This document shows positions 45,896 through 54,904 of a stretch of DNA of 64,000 nucleotides, one piece after another. Both the position numbers and the translations under genes were made by a program. Numbering within the stretch: position 1 is the stretch's first letter; every line of letters starts with the position of its first letter. The notes beneath the pieces were generated by a model. That model ran no database searches. It saw only the letters and a list, made by a program, of their open reading frames with translations, and was not told where the DNA came from. Source of the stretch: CAVYXK01 sp963772445 (GTDB taxonomy: Bacteria; Pseudomonadota; Alphaproteobacteria; Acetobacterales; Acetobacteraceae); the NCBI GenBank assembly GCA_963772445.1, contig CAVYXK010000018.1, positions 62,001 through 126,000 of the forward strand, in the 5' to 3' direction.

Positions 45896-46929
45896 TGTGG
45901 GGGAGGTGCCGGGCAACCGGCACCTCTACCCGACTGCTAGAGGGCAGCGTGCGTCGTGCGGCCAATCGGGTTCGCGTGATTGGTCAGTTGATCGATGCAC
46001 CGACTGGCGCTCATATCTGGGCGGACCGGTTCGACGGTCCGTTTGATGACATCTTCGACCTCCAGGACAAGGTAACCGCCAGTGTTGTGGGCGCTATAGA
46101 GCCGAAGCTGCGCCTGGCAGAGATCGAACGGGCGCGGCGCAAGCCGACGGAAGACCTGCGAGCTTACGACCTTTGGCTGCGGGCGCTTGCTCACTTCAAT
46201 ACCCTCAGCCGCGAGGGCATCGAAGAAGCCATTCACCTGCTGGAGCGTGCGATCGAGATCGACCCTGATTTCGCGCTGGCCTATGCGCAGGCAGCGCGCT
46301 GCCTGTCGTTTTTGGTCGTTCAGGGATGGTCCACTCAGCCGGATGTATTGTTCAGCGACGCCGTTCGAGTTGCCCGGGTAGCGATCGAGCGAGGCAGGGA
46401 TGATCCCGAAGTCCTGGCGACCGCTGCGGGGGCAATTGGTAGGAACAGCGGCGATCTGGACGCCGCGATTGCGATCGTCAGCAAGGCAATCACACTCAAC
46501 CCGAATTCCGCCTACGGCTTCCTGATCAGCGGGATTTTGCACGCCGGACGGGGCGAACCGGAGATAGCGCTTGATCACCTTGAGCGCGCCGGGCGCTTGA
46601 GTCCGATGGACATCGCCGCCGGTCTGCGTCTCAGCGCGGTCGCTCTGGCGCATTTCGTTGCCGGCCGATACGACATCGCTCTTGACTGGACTGCCAGGGC
46701 CTTGAATGAGACCCCGAACTTCCTTCCGCCCCGGCGTCTCCGAGCGGCCTGCCTTGGACATCTGGGACGGTTGGAAGAAGGGCGTCAGGCGGTGACGCAG
46801 TTGCTCGCCCTCGGACCCAATGAGACTGTTGAGCGAGTACGAAATTTCTATGGACACAGGTTCCGGAATCCGGAGCACCTCGAGGCGCTGCTTGAAGGCC
46901 TGCGCCGGGCCGGGCTTCCGGACTGACGG

Positions 46930-47310
46930 CATACATCCGGCCTGACCTCATTGCCGAGCACCTGTCGGCGGATTCAAGCCGCGTAGCGGCCGGCCCGCGA
47001 TGCGGACAGCACCACCGCGAGAGCGGTGGTAGGCTGCGGCCTTCCGGGTCGGTGAGTTGTTCGGCGCGTACTCATAGGCGCCCAGGAGCGAGTGGTTGGC
47101 GTCGTACGATCCGTACTGCGCGGTGAAGTCGACCGGTGTCCCGATGTGTTTGTAGAGCACGGTGCCGATGACCGAGGGCGGGGCATCGGGAACGTGACGC
47201 TTCGCTTGTCATTGCGCAAGCAGGCATGAGGCGCGAGAGTCGTTCTCTCGGCCGCTTGGTGTTCGTGGTCGTGGTTTGTCGGATGACGCCTTGCGACGGC
47301 GGGAGTGCCC
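46930..47310. other. Stretch without a supported gene
   Basis: On the minus strand, 46948-47190 reads TVLYKHIGTPVDFTAQYGSY and DANHSLLGAYEYAPNNSPTR. This faintly resembles the beta-barrel entry of TonB-dependent receptors, but it is too short to assign. It may be the remnant of a receptor or other beta-rich protein. Confidence 0.35.
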
Positions 47311-47712
47311 CTACCGAGCGGGTGTGATGTCGGTTTTGGTAAGGTCCTCGCCCTTGAACAACAGCTCTGCCCAATTCGCCTTCGCGCACGCATATGCGAA
47401 GCAGTCGCCCATGTTGAGCGCTGCCGGGTGACGGCCTCTGCCGTACTGGGCGTAGGCATCCACGGCGATCTCGAATTCTCGTTCGCCGATGCCGACAAAC
47501 TCGAAGCTGCCTGCTTCAAGGAACCGGCGGACATGAGCGCGCGCGGCCGGGACGGAAAACATATAGCTGCGGCAGAGCCCGGCGATGGTCTCCCAGACTG
47601 ACAGGGCGGAGCAAAGCCGCGGCAACTCGGCCTCGAGCCGATCGGCCAGACAGGCTGCCTCCGGTTCGCCTGCGACGATCGCGATCAGCGCCGAAGCGTC
47701 CGCGAAGACCAT
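47311..47712 (-). CDS. vapC: VapC-type PIN-domain toxin
   Basis: A 133-residue PIN protein with Asp in VFADASALIAIVAGEPEA, Glu in LSVWETIAGLC, Asp in ALNMGDCFAYACAK and Asp in FKGEDLTKTDI. These form the four-acid site of an active VapC RNase. ATG 47712 overlaps the antitoxin stop by one base (TGATG); a TTG one codon earlier is less likely. It is not closely similar to the VapC at 2995-3420. Confidence 0.9.
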   Translation of the reverse strand: MVFADASALIAIVAGEPEAACLADRLEAELPRLCSALSVWETIAGLCRSYMFSVPAARAHVRRFLEAGSFEFVGIGEREFEIAVDAYAQYGRGRHPAALNMGDCFAYACAKANWAELLFKGEDLTKTDITPAR

Positions 47713-47951
47713 CAAGGCTCTCCAGAAAGCGCATCGAAGAACGGCTTGTCGGCGGCCTGTCCGGTAGGGGGAGGAAGTGGGTGCGCCCGGCGCAACTCGG
47801 CGAAGCGTTCCCTGAGTGGCACGGCCCGGGCCGCACGATCCAACTCAGCTTTAACGGCCATTTTAACAGCGTCCTGCTTCGACACGCCCCGAAGCTTGGC
47901 GAGCTCGGCGACCAGGCGCGCCGTCGTGTCGTCCTTGATGTAGAGCGGCAT
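47712..47951 (-). CDS. vapB: VapB-type antitoxin (PSK/Rv0623-like)
   Basis: A 79-residue antitoxin beginning MPLYIKDDTTARLVAELAKL then RGVSKQDAVKMAVKAELDRA, the PSK-family DNA-binding N-terminus, with a C-terminal toxin-binding tail (PFFDALSGEP). ATG 47951 gives the canonical start; the open frame further upstream is not homologous. It is coupled to vapC by TGATG. Confidence 0.9.
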   Translation of the reverse strand: MPLYIKDDTTARLVAELAKLRGVSKQDAVKMAVKAELDRAARAVPLRERFAELRRAHPLPPPTGQAADKPFFDALSGEP

Positions 47952-48075
47952 GCCGACCTCTGTATATATCCGAATATCCAAAACAGGATAGCCGAATATC
48001 CCGCGGCATGCAACGTCTTGCGACCTCCCCGGTGTCCGCTGCCCGCGCCCGATATCGGGGCCACGAAAAAGCCGT

Positions 48076-49188
48076 TCAGGTCCGGCTGAACCGGCGCGGA
48101 TCGACGGCAGCCACGACATCCCGCGCCACGCCCGGATCGCGCCCAACGATCAGGTCTGCCACCAGCTTGCCGGCGGCCGGCGAGGTCTGGATGCCGTAGC
48201 CGCCTTGCCCCACGCACCAAAAGAACCCCTCCGCCGCGGCATCCCAGCCGAACGCCAAACTGTGGTCAGGGGTGAAGGTGCGCAGGCCGGCCCAGCTATG
48301 CTCGACGCGGCGCACCTCGATCGCCAGGGCCGCCTGCATGCGGTCGATGCCGAGCGCGATATCCAGCTCATCGGGGCGCACGTCATGCGCATGCATCGGC
48401 GTCTCGTCGGCAGGCGAGACCAGCAGCCGCGTGCGCGCCTCGGGACGCGCATACCAGGTGCTGGCGACATCACCTATCACCGGCCATTCGCTCGCATCCC
48501 ATGGCGACGGATCGATGATGGCGGCAGTGCGCCGGCACGGGGTCAGGCCGAGTGGCCGGACGCCGGCAATGGCGGCGACCTCGTCGCCCCAGGCACCCGC
48601 CGCGTTGACCGCGAGCGGCGCGCGCAAGATGGCGCCGGCGCTGGTAAAGACCTCCCAGGTGTCGGCGCGACGCTCGATACGCCCGGCGCGATGGCGCAGC
48701 GCGAGCACGCCGCCGTTGGCACGAAGCTGGCGCAGGAAGCCTTGGTGGATCGCGGCGACGTCGATGTCGAACGCGTCCTCCTCGATCGCCGCGGCCGCCG
48801 CGTAGTCGGGGCGCAACGCCGGGACCATGGCGCGCAGATCGTCAAGCGCGATGGGTCGAAGGCCGATGCCCTCGGCCAGCAGGCCCTCGAGCTGCGGCAC
48901 CTGCGACGCCGGCGCGAGGAACACGCTCGAGCGGCGCTTCATTAGTGGAACTTCGGCGAAAGCGACCGGCGGGGATTCGAAAAAGGCGCGCGATAGTCCG
49001 GTCAGCCGCCGCACGTCCGGCGGGCCGTAGTTCTGGATCCAGGTCGCGGCCGATCGGCCAGTGGTGTGGTAGCCGGCCTGCTCCTCGGCTTCGACCAGCG
49101 CGACGCGCCGGTCGGGCGAGAGAGCAGCGGCGCTGGTGGATCCGGCGATACCGGCACCGATCACGATCACGTCGAAGCCTGATTCCAT
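48076..49188 (-). CDS. FAD-dependent oxidoreductase (DAO/glycine-oxidase type)
   Basis: A 370-residue flavoenzyme. The Rossmann motif is FDVIVIGAGIAGSTSAAALS and the Glu that binds ribose is in VALVEAEEQAGYHTTGRSAA. LAVNAAGAWGDEVAAIAGVR and the C-terminal FFWCVGQGGYGIQTSPAAGK complete the DAO fold. Likely a D-amino acid or sarcosine-type amine oxidase. ATG 49188 (MESGFDVIVIG) is the conservative start, with another ATG four codons earlier at 49200. The longer frame upstream overlaps the divergent coiled-coil gene and is not real. Confidence 0.88.
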   Translation of the reverse strand: MESGFDVIVIGAGIAGSTSAAALSPDRRVALVEAEEQAGYHTTGRSAATWIQNYGPPDVRRLTGLSRAFFESPPVAFAEVPLMKRRSSVFLAPASQVPQLEGLLAEGIGLRPIALDDLRAMVPALRPDYAAAAAIEEDAFDIDVAAIHQGFLRQLRANGGVLALRHRAGRIERRADTWEVFTSAGAILRAPLAVNAAGAWGDEVAAIAGVRPLGLTPCRRTAAIIDPSPWDASEWPVIGDVASTWYARPEARTRLLVSPADETPMHAHDVRPDELDIALGIDRMQAALAIEVRRVEHSWAGLRTFTPDHSLAFGWDAAAEGFFWCVGQGGYGIQTSPAAGKLVADLIVGRDPGVARDVVAAVDPRRFSRT

Positions 49189-49309
49189 GCCGTGCAGCAT
49201 GGGGGCCGTCGCTCGGCCGGGCAAGTCGCCGGTCGTGTGACTCGAGTCATAAGTCCCCGACGATGGAGGCGTTAAACCGCGCCGGCAATCTTTGCCAAAG
49301 GAGATCCCC

Positions 49310-49804
49310 ATGCCGAAGAAGACCCTCGACGAAATCGTGAAAGCACGCAAAGAGCTGGTGAAGGAGCTCGACAGCTACGAGACGGACAAGTCGAAGATCG
49401 AGTCGCGCATGAAGAAGGTGACGACCGATTATGACACGGTCAGGGATGGTCTGGAGGAGGGCTTGAAAGAGATCAGCGATCTCAAGTCGCAACTGAAATC
49501 GGCGTTCGAGACTTGGGGGAAAATGTCCGGCAAACTCGATGGCATCAAGGACAATTTCGGCGAAATCGCCAAGATCGCGAAGGCTACTACCCCCAGCGTC
49601 GAGAAGTTCAACGATGCGGCGGATGACCTGTCCAAGGCCCTGGCTGGCTGCGGCGGCGACATGAAGGACATCAAGGACGAAGACGCCGAGCTGAAGAAAG
49701 TGAAGAAGAACGCGGAACGTCTGCTATTCGACTTCAATAATCTGTACCAGTCCGCCAGCGCGCCGCCCAAGGATCCGCAGAAGCCGACCCTGGCGATTGC
49801 CTGA
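49310..49804 (+). CDS. Lys/Glu/Asp-rich coiled-coil protein of unknown function
   Basis: A 164-residue highly charged protein, predicted mostly helical. Heptad-like patterns run through KARKELVKELDSYETDKSKI, DTVRDGLEEGLKEISDLKSQ and EDAELKKVKKNAERLLFDFN. No signal peptide, membrane segment or catalytic motif. ATG 49310 has GGAG at good spacing (AAAGGAGATCCCC); an ATG 18 bases upstream has no such site. Lys-rich composition and AAG/GAG use set it apart from its Arg-rich neighbours. It may be a cytoplasmic scaffold or a secreted-effector-like or phage-tail-like helper; I do not recognise it. Confidence 0.75.
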   Translation: MPKKTLDEIVKARKELVKELDSYETDKSKIESRMKKVTTDYDTVRDGLEEGLKEISDLKSQLKSAFETWGKMSGKLDGIKDNFGEIAKIAKATTPSVEKFNDAADDLSKALAGCGGDMKDIKDEDAELKKVKKNAERLLFDFNNLYQSASAPPKDPQKPTLAIA

Positions 49805-49874
49805 TCCAGGACACGCTTGCCCTGGCCGGAGCGACGATGGACCATGCTCCGGCCAGGGGATGGGAGGGGCGCGG

Positions 49875-51302
49875 ATGGTCGATCTGGTGCTGCGCGGCGA
49901 CACGGTGGTCACGCCGCATGGTGTCGGGGCCTTCGACCTTGCGATCGAGGGCGAGCGAATCGTCGCGGTGGCCGCCGGCGGCACGATGCCACTGCTCGAG
50001 GGCGCGCGACTGATCGACGCCACCGGCAAGATCGTCATGCCCGGCGGAATCGACCCTCATGTGCATTGCAAATGGTTCCTGCCGAACCCGGACGGCACCG
50101 CCGGCCTGACCGACCCGCCCGATATCGTCAGCCGGGCCGCTCTGCATGGCGGCACTACCACGATCATCGATTTCACCCGCTGCCGCGAAGGTGCCAGCGT
50201 GCAAGACGCGATCAACAAGCGGGAGCAGGACTGGAAGGGGCATTCAGCCTGCGATTATGCGCAACACCTGATGGTGGAGGGCGCCCTGCCGGTTGCGCTA
50301 TTTGGCGAGCTTGCCGAGGCGATCCAGGCCGGGTTTCCGACGGTGAAGATCTTCACCACCGATATCACGCCGTCGCGCAAGGGGCGCATGGTGGATTTCG
50401 GCGACATATGGGAAGTGTTCCAGGTGCTGGCGGCAGAAGGTGGCCTGGGGGTGATCCACTCCGAGGACAACGACATCGTGATGCACATGTACGGCAAGCT
50501 GATCCGCGAGGGTCGCACCGGCTTCGCCAACATGGCCGAGGTGCACAATACGCTGTCCGAGGATATCTCGTTTCGCCGGATCATCCGCCTGGCCGAGAAG
50601 ATGCGCGGCACGGCGCTGTACATGATGCACGTTTCTGCCGAATCCGGCGTGTCGGCTATCCGAGAGGCGCGGGCGCGCGGCGTGCCGATCTACGGCGAAT
50701 CGCTGCACCAGTACATGCTGTATACCAGCGAGGACTATCGCCGGCCGAATGGGCAGATCTACCACACTTATCCGTCGCTGAAATCGACCGCGGACCAGGC
50801 GGCGCTGTGGGCTGGCACGCTGGATGGATCGATCAATTGCGTTGCCACCGACGAGATCTGCTGCACGCTGAAGCAGAAGATCCAGGGCGTGCGGATCGAC
50901 GACACCACGGGGGGCAATGCCGGAGTCGAGCCGCGCGTGGCGCTGATGTACACGGAAATGGTCGGGCGGCGTGGTTATTCACTGTCACGCTTCGTCGATC
51001 TGGTCTCGACCAATGCGGCGAAGATCATGGGGCTCTATCCACGCAAGGGCGCGCTGGCGGTGGGGTCGGACGCGGATATCTGCGTGCTGGATCCTGCTGA
51101 TAAGCGGGCGATCCGCGCCGCCGATTTGCACGAGACGGACTACACGCCGTGGGAAGGCCGGCAGATGCTGGCCTGGCCGTGCCTGACGCTGCTGCGCGGC
51201 AAGGTGGTCGTGGAGAACGGCCGGTTCCTCGGCAGCTTGGATGACGGGCGCTGGCAGCACCGGAAAGTGGCGCGGGAAATCATCGCCGGACCTTGCCTGT
51301 GA
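49875..51302 (+). CDS. hydA: Dihydropyrimidinase/D-hydantoinase
   Basis: A 475-residue cyclic amidohydrolase. Metal ligands: His pair in GGIDPHVHCKW, carboxylated Lys in PTVKIFTTDI, His in GLGVIHSEDND and YMMHVSAESG, and Asp in NCVATDEICC. It hydrolyses dihydropyrimidines or 5-substituted hydantoins. ATG 49875 follows GGGAGGGG. It overlaps the next small gene by four bases (GTGA). Confidence 0.93.
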   Translation: MVDLVLRGDTVVTPHGVGAFDLAIEGERIVAVAAGGTMPLLEGARLIDATGKIVMPGGIDPHVHCKWFLPNPDGTAGLTDPPDIVSRAALHGGTTTIIDFTRCREGASVQDAINKREQDWKGHSACDYAQHLMVEGALPVALFGELAEAIQAGFPTVKIFTTDITPSRKGRMVDFGDIWEVFQVLAAEGGLGVIHSEDNDIVMHMYGKLIREGRTGFANMAEVHNTLSEDISFRRIIRLAEKMRGTALYMMHVSAESGVSAIREARARGVPIYGESLHQYMLYTSEDYRRPNGQIYHTYPSLKSTADQAALWAGTLDGSINCVATDEICCTLKQKIQGVRIDDTTGGNAGVEPRVALMYTEMVGRRGYSLSRFVDLVSTNAAKIMGLYPRKGALAVGSDADICVLDPADKRAIRAADLHETDYTPWEGRQMLAWPCLTLLRGKVVVENGRFLGSLDDGRWQHRKVAREIIAGPCL

Positions 51303-51565
51303 CCGATGCCGAGCTGCGCGCCTTGCTGGTGGATTGCCTGGCGCTGTGGGGGGTAAACGGGGATGTCGTGGCGGGCGCCGGCGCGGTCGAGATCAGCACG
51401 ACAGCCGGGCGGTTTGTGCTTCGCCGCGCCACGCCGAACGACAGGCCGATCCGGTGGTTCCTGCACACGCCGGACCGAGACGCGGCGGGGCGCGGACCGC
51501 GGGCATCGCCTTCGACCGTCGCCGCGCTGAGCGTGCTCCGGCGCGCCACTGCTGATTTGCCTTGA
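51299..51565 (+). CDS. Small protein of unknown function coupled to hydantoinase
   Basis: 88 residues from GTG 51299, overlapping the hydA stop (GTGA). Features are ELRALLVDCLALWGVNGDVV, AVEISTTAGRFVLRRA and IRWFLHTPDRDAAGRGPRAS. It looks like a small soluble domain with a conserved-looking RWF-HTP stretch. The overlap suggests a linked role, but the family was not recognised. Confidence 0.65.
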   Translation: MTDAELRALLVDCLALWGVNGDVVAGAGAVEISTTAGRFVLRRATPNDRPIRWFLHTPDRDAAGRGPRASPSTVAALSVLRRATADLP

Positions 51566-51621
51566 GGGCTTACTGATAGGTCGCTTCGGAACTATTCATG
51601 CGGCGGCGCGAGATCGCGCCG

Positions 51622-51846
51622 TCATTCAGCTTTTCCGCGTGCCAAAGCGTGCACGTCGCCGGTGGTCAGCGCCTTGCCACCGATGCCCCAGTCACCGCTT
51701 TCCACTTCCTGGATTACGCATGACGTGACGCCGCGCATGTTCTCACCTTCGATCGAGACCATCGCATCCGTCAGCTTGCTGATGATCTGGCGCTTCCGTT
51801 CCGGGCTGAACACGTCCTTGATGACGTGAACCTGAATGAGCGGCAT
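51622..51846 (-). CDS. 4-oxalocrotonate tautomerase-family protein
   Basis: A 74-residue tautomerase with the catalytic Pro as second residue (MPLIQVHVIKDVFSPERKRQ). TSCVIQEVESGDWGIGGKAL matches the family's C-terminal part. ATG 51846 has GGGAG seven bases upstream; an upstream extension would bury Pro1 and is rejected. It is divergent from the MocR-type regulator, with 126 bp between, so it may be its target. Confidence 0.9.
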   Translation of the reverse strand: MPLIQVHVIKDVFSPERKRQIISKLTDAMVSIEGENMRGVTSCVIQEVESGDWGIGGKALTTGDVHALARGKAE

Positions 51847-51972
51847 CGGATTTCTCCCTTCCTCTGGGGTTGCGAGTTGGGTGCTGGACCGAGATCGGCA
51901 GTTTGCGGGTCCGTACCTTGACACCCGCTCCATGGTGCCGAACACTCGCGAAGACAGTAATAGACAGTTTCC

Positions 51973-53456
51973 ATGTCAGTTGACAGGACTGTACCGGTCC
52001 ATTGGCCGGGCCAATCCGACGCAAAGCGGGAGCCGGCATGCTCGCCCCTGACCGTCAGCCAGAACGGCGACCAACCGCTCGCAGACCAGATCGTGGCCGG
52101 GATCAGGCGGGAAATCGACGATCGGCATCTGCGGCCAGGCACCAAGCTGCCGTCGATCCGCAAGTTTGCCGAAAGCTACAATGTCAGCCGCTTCACGGTC
52201 GTCGAGGCTTACGACCGTCTGGTCGCAATGGGCTATCTGCAGTCACGCCGCGGTGCCGGCTTCTACACCGCCCCCGCGCTGGCCAGAATGACGCATCTCA
52301 CGCCTTCGGATAACCACAAGCGCAACGAGCAACTGGTCTGGCTCGTTCGCCGACTGCTGGAGGCGGACGAAAGCACCATGCTTGCTGGCGGCCCATGGCT
52401 GCCGAATTCGTGGCTCGACGAAGCCGGTATCCGCCAGAGCCTCAACGTGCTCGCGCGCAAGAACGGGGCTTATCTGCTCGAATACGGCCACCCGTTCGGT
52501 TATCTGCCGCTGCGTGAGCACCTTGCGCTGATGTTGGGCGGGCTCGGCATCACCGCCCATCCCGGCCAGATCCTGCTGACGCAGGGTACCAGCCAGGCGC
52601 TCGAGCTGGTCATCCGCTATCTGCTCAAGCCCGGCGACGCGGCGCTGGTAGATGACCCCGGCTACTACAACATGTTCGGCAATTTGCGCCTGCAGGGAGT
52701 CGAAATGCTGGCGGTGCCGCGCAATCCCGATGGACCGGACATCTCCGTGCTCGAGGAACTGGTGGCAGCGCACCGGCCGAAGGTCTATTTCACGCAATCG
52801 GTGATGCAGAACCCCACTGGGGCGGACATGAGCCCGCATGTGGCATTCAGGGTGTTGCAGGCCGCCGAGCGCCATAATTTCATGATCGTGGAGGATGACA
52901 TTTTCTGCGATCGTGCAAGTGACGCCGACGCCGTCGGCTGGCGACGCTCGATCAGCTTAAGCGAGTGATCTATACTCGCAGCTTTTCCAAGACGCTGTCA
53001 GGCAGTCTGCGTGTCGGCTTCCTGGCCTGCGCACAGGACATCGCCAACGAGCTCGCCGATATCAAGATGCTGACCAGCATCACCACCTCGCAGTTCACCG
53101 AACGGCTCATTTATCTGATGCTGGTGGACGGCCACTACCGCAAGTATCTGTCACGCCTGCACGAGCGGCTGGGCGAGGCGCGGCTCAATGTCGTGCGCGC
53201 CTTTGAACGTATGGGGCTGGAATTGTTCGTCGAGCCCGCGGGCGGGATGTTCGTCTGGGCTCGCTTCCGGCATATCGACGACTCGCTGGAGCTGGCGGAA
53301 TCGGCGCAGCGCGACGGCATCATGCTGGCACCCGGCACGGTCTTCCGTCCCCATCTCGAGCGCTCACCGTGGATGCGGTTTAATGTTGCCGTCTGCGAGG
53401 ACCGGCGCGTGCAGCGGTGGCTGGAGCGGCTGACGAGCAAGGCCGCCCCTGGCTGA
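51973..53456 (+). pseudogene. MocR-type regulator (GntR HTH plus aminotransferase domain), frameshifted
   Basis: The N-terminal GntR winged helix (LADQIVAGIRREIDDRHLRP and KLPSIRKFAESYNVSRFTVV) is followed by a fold-type I PLP domain (QILLTQGTSQALELVIRYLL, VDDPGYYNMFGNLRLQG, IVEDDIFCDR). After DRASDADA the frame is lost. The next frame gives RLATLDQLKRVIYTRSFSKT, where the SK Lys binds PLP, and continues to 53456. The break is at about 52925-52945 within a GACGCCGACGCCG repeat. The break falls before the PLP lysine. Confidence 0.88.
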
Positions 53457-53497
53457 CGCGCCCCCATCCGTGCACCCGAAACCAAGCGGAGAGAGAA

Positions 53498-54904
53498 ATG
53501 TCGGAATTTCGCCAGGAGAGTGACAGCCTCGGAACGGTGGAGGTGTCCGCCGACAAGCTCTGGGGCGCACAGACCCAGCGTTCATTGCAGCATTTCAGCA
53601 TCGGCCATGATCTGATGCCGCGCGAGATGATCACGGCCTATGCCATCCTGAAGCGGGCAGCCGCGACCGCGAACCATGCCGGCGGACGTTCGAACGACAC
53701 GGTTTACCGGCTGATCGTGCAGGTCTGCGACGAGATCCTGGCCGGCCGGCATCACGACATGTTCCCGCTGCACGTCTGGATGACCGGTAGCGGCACGCAA
53801 TTCAACATGAACGTCAACGAGGTGATATCGAACCGCTGCTGTCAGCTTGCCGGAACTCCGCTTGGTAGCAAACAACCGGTGCATCCGAATGACCACGTGA
53901 ATATGTCGCAGTCGTCCAACGACACCTTCCCCTCCGCGATGTACATCGCGGCGGCCGTGAATGTCACCGGTCGCCTCGTTCCTGCCGTCACCGAGCTGCG
54001 GGACGCGATCTCGGCCAAGGCGACGGAATGGGACAAGATCGTTAAGATCGGGCGGACGCATATGCAGGATGCGACACCGCTCACCCTCGGCCAGGAATGG
54101 TCCGGCTATGCCGGGATGCTGTCGGACAATCTGGAACGCATCGAGGACGCGCTGAAGGGCGTGTATCGGCTTGCCCTTGGCGGCACGGCGGTGGGCACCG
54201 GCATCAACGCCGCTCCCGGCTTTGCTGAGGCCGCCACGGCCGAGATTGCGCGCCATACGCGCCTGCCCTTCGTCAGCGCCCCGAACAAGTTCACCGTGCA
54301 AGGCGCGCACGATGCGTTGGTGCAGCTCTCCGGCACGTTCCGAACCCTGGCGGCGTCGCTCTACAAGATCGCGAACGACATAAGGCTGCTGTCCTGCGGC
54401 CCGCGCGCCGGCTTCGCCGAGCTGCTGATCCCCGAGAACGAGCCGGGCTCCTCGATCATGCCGGGCAAGGTCAATCCGACGCAGGCCGAGGCCCTGACGA
54501 TGCTCGCCGTGCAGGTCATGGCGAACGACGTGGCGGTGGGGTTCGGCGGCGCCGGCGGTTATCTGGAGATGAATGTCTATAAACCGCTGATGATCGCTAA
54601 TATCACGCAGTCGATCACGCTGCTGACCGACGGCTGCACGAATTTCCGCAAATTCCTGGTGGAAGGAACGCGGCCGAACCTGAAGAAGATCGCCGAGTAC
54701 GTGGACCGCTCACTGATGCTGGTGACGGCACTCGCGCCGGTGATCGGCTATGATAAGGCGTCGAAGATCGCCCACCATGCGATGGAGCATGACCTGACGC
54801 TGAAGGCGGCCGCTCTGCAGCTTGGCTTCGTCAGCGAGCAGGAGTTCGACCGTGTCGTGGATCCGGCAAAGATGGTCACCCCCTATGTCGCTGCGGCGAG
54901 CTGA
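53498..54904 (+). CDS. fumC: Class II fumarate hydratase
   Basis: A 468-residue fumarase/aspartase-superfamily lyase catalysing fumarate to malate in the TCA cycle. WMTGSGTQFNMNVNEVISNR (GSGT), HVNMSQSSNDTFPSAMY and the signature EPGSSIMPGKVNPTQAEALT with catalytic Ser are intact. KIGRTHMQDATPLTLGQEWS carries the TH dyad. ATG 53498 follows GCGGAGAGAG; the upstream frame overlaps the MocR gene. Aspartase is an alternative, but the MPGKVNPTQ signature fits fumarase. Confidence 0.93.
   Translation: MSEFRQESDSLGTVEVSADKLWGAQTQRSLQHFSIGHDLMPREMITAYAILKRAAATANHAGGRSNDTVYRLIVQVCDEILAGRHHDMFPLHVWMTGSGTQFNMNVNEVISNRCCQLAGTPLGSKQPVHPNDHVNMSQSSNDTFPSAMYIAAAVNVTGRLVPAVTELRDAISAKATEWDKIVKIGRTHMQDATPLTLGQEWSGYAGMLSDNLERIEDALKGVYRLALGGTAVGTGINAAPGFAEAATAEIARHTRLPFVSAPNKFTVQGAHDALVQLSGTFRTLAASLYKIANDIRLLSCGPRAGFAELLIPENEPGSSIMPGKVNPTQAEALTMLAVQVMANDVAVGFGGAGGYLEMNVYKPLMIANITQSITLLTDGCTNFRKFLVEGTRPNLKKIAEYVDRSLMLVTALAPVIGYDKASKIAHHAMEHDLTLKAAALQLGFVSEQEFDRVVDPAKMVTPYVAAAS

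Larger units (their letters stand above)
45272..45934 (+). ncRNA. ORF-less group II intron in the cyclase-TPR gene
   Basis: A 663-nt intron. It starts GTGCGCC (consensus GTGYG) and ends CCCGAC (consensus AY). It has a GGTGAAAGTCC block in domain I, a domain V at 45863-45895 and a domain VI with GNRA loop and bulged A at 45928. The empty site in copy 1 matches both junctions exactly. CGTATC (45452-45457, EBS1) is complementary to GATACG (45266-45271, IBS1), and GACGC (45432-45436, EBS2) to GCGTC (45260-45264, IBS2). No reverse transcriptase or maturase motif (such as YADD) is found in any frame; an open frame from 45357 is only intron RNA. Such introns need a maturase supplied in trans for efficient splicing and mobility. 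Type IIB-like is my guess from having both EBS1 and EBS2. Confidence 0.92.
44516..46926 (+). pseudogene. Class III cyclase-TPR protein, copy 2, interrupted by a group II intron
   Basis: GTG 44516 begins MTVRRLAAIIAADVAGYSRL. At about 44676-44686 the frame shifts (AAGAGGTACCTGGTGACGGA in place of the copy 1-like form two bases shorter). The correct reading continues in another frame as DGFLAEFPSAIEAVRCALQF to RELGVRY at 45270. The intron (45272-45934) follows. Joining 45271 to 45935 makes codon G|TG (Val) and gives LGVRYVLEGSVRRAANRVRV, after which the frame is open through TPR-like repeats to 46926. Without splicing, translation runs into the intron and stops at 45412-45414. The 2-nt frameshift near the start means splicing alone would not give a full cyclase. 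Confidence 0.9.

Noticed and set aside
45357..46046. Long open frame inside the intron as a protein gene
   Set aside because: It spans intron domains and runs across the 3' splice site in the wrong frame; it shows no RT or other motif and is explained by structured, stop-poor GC-rich RNA.
46948..47190. TonB-dependent receptor gene to match tonB
   Set aside because: Only about 80 residues with faint resemblance; no plug or barrel motifs could be confirmed.
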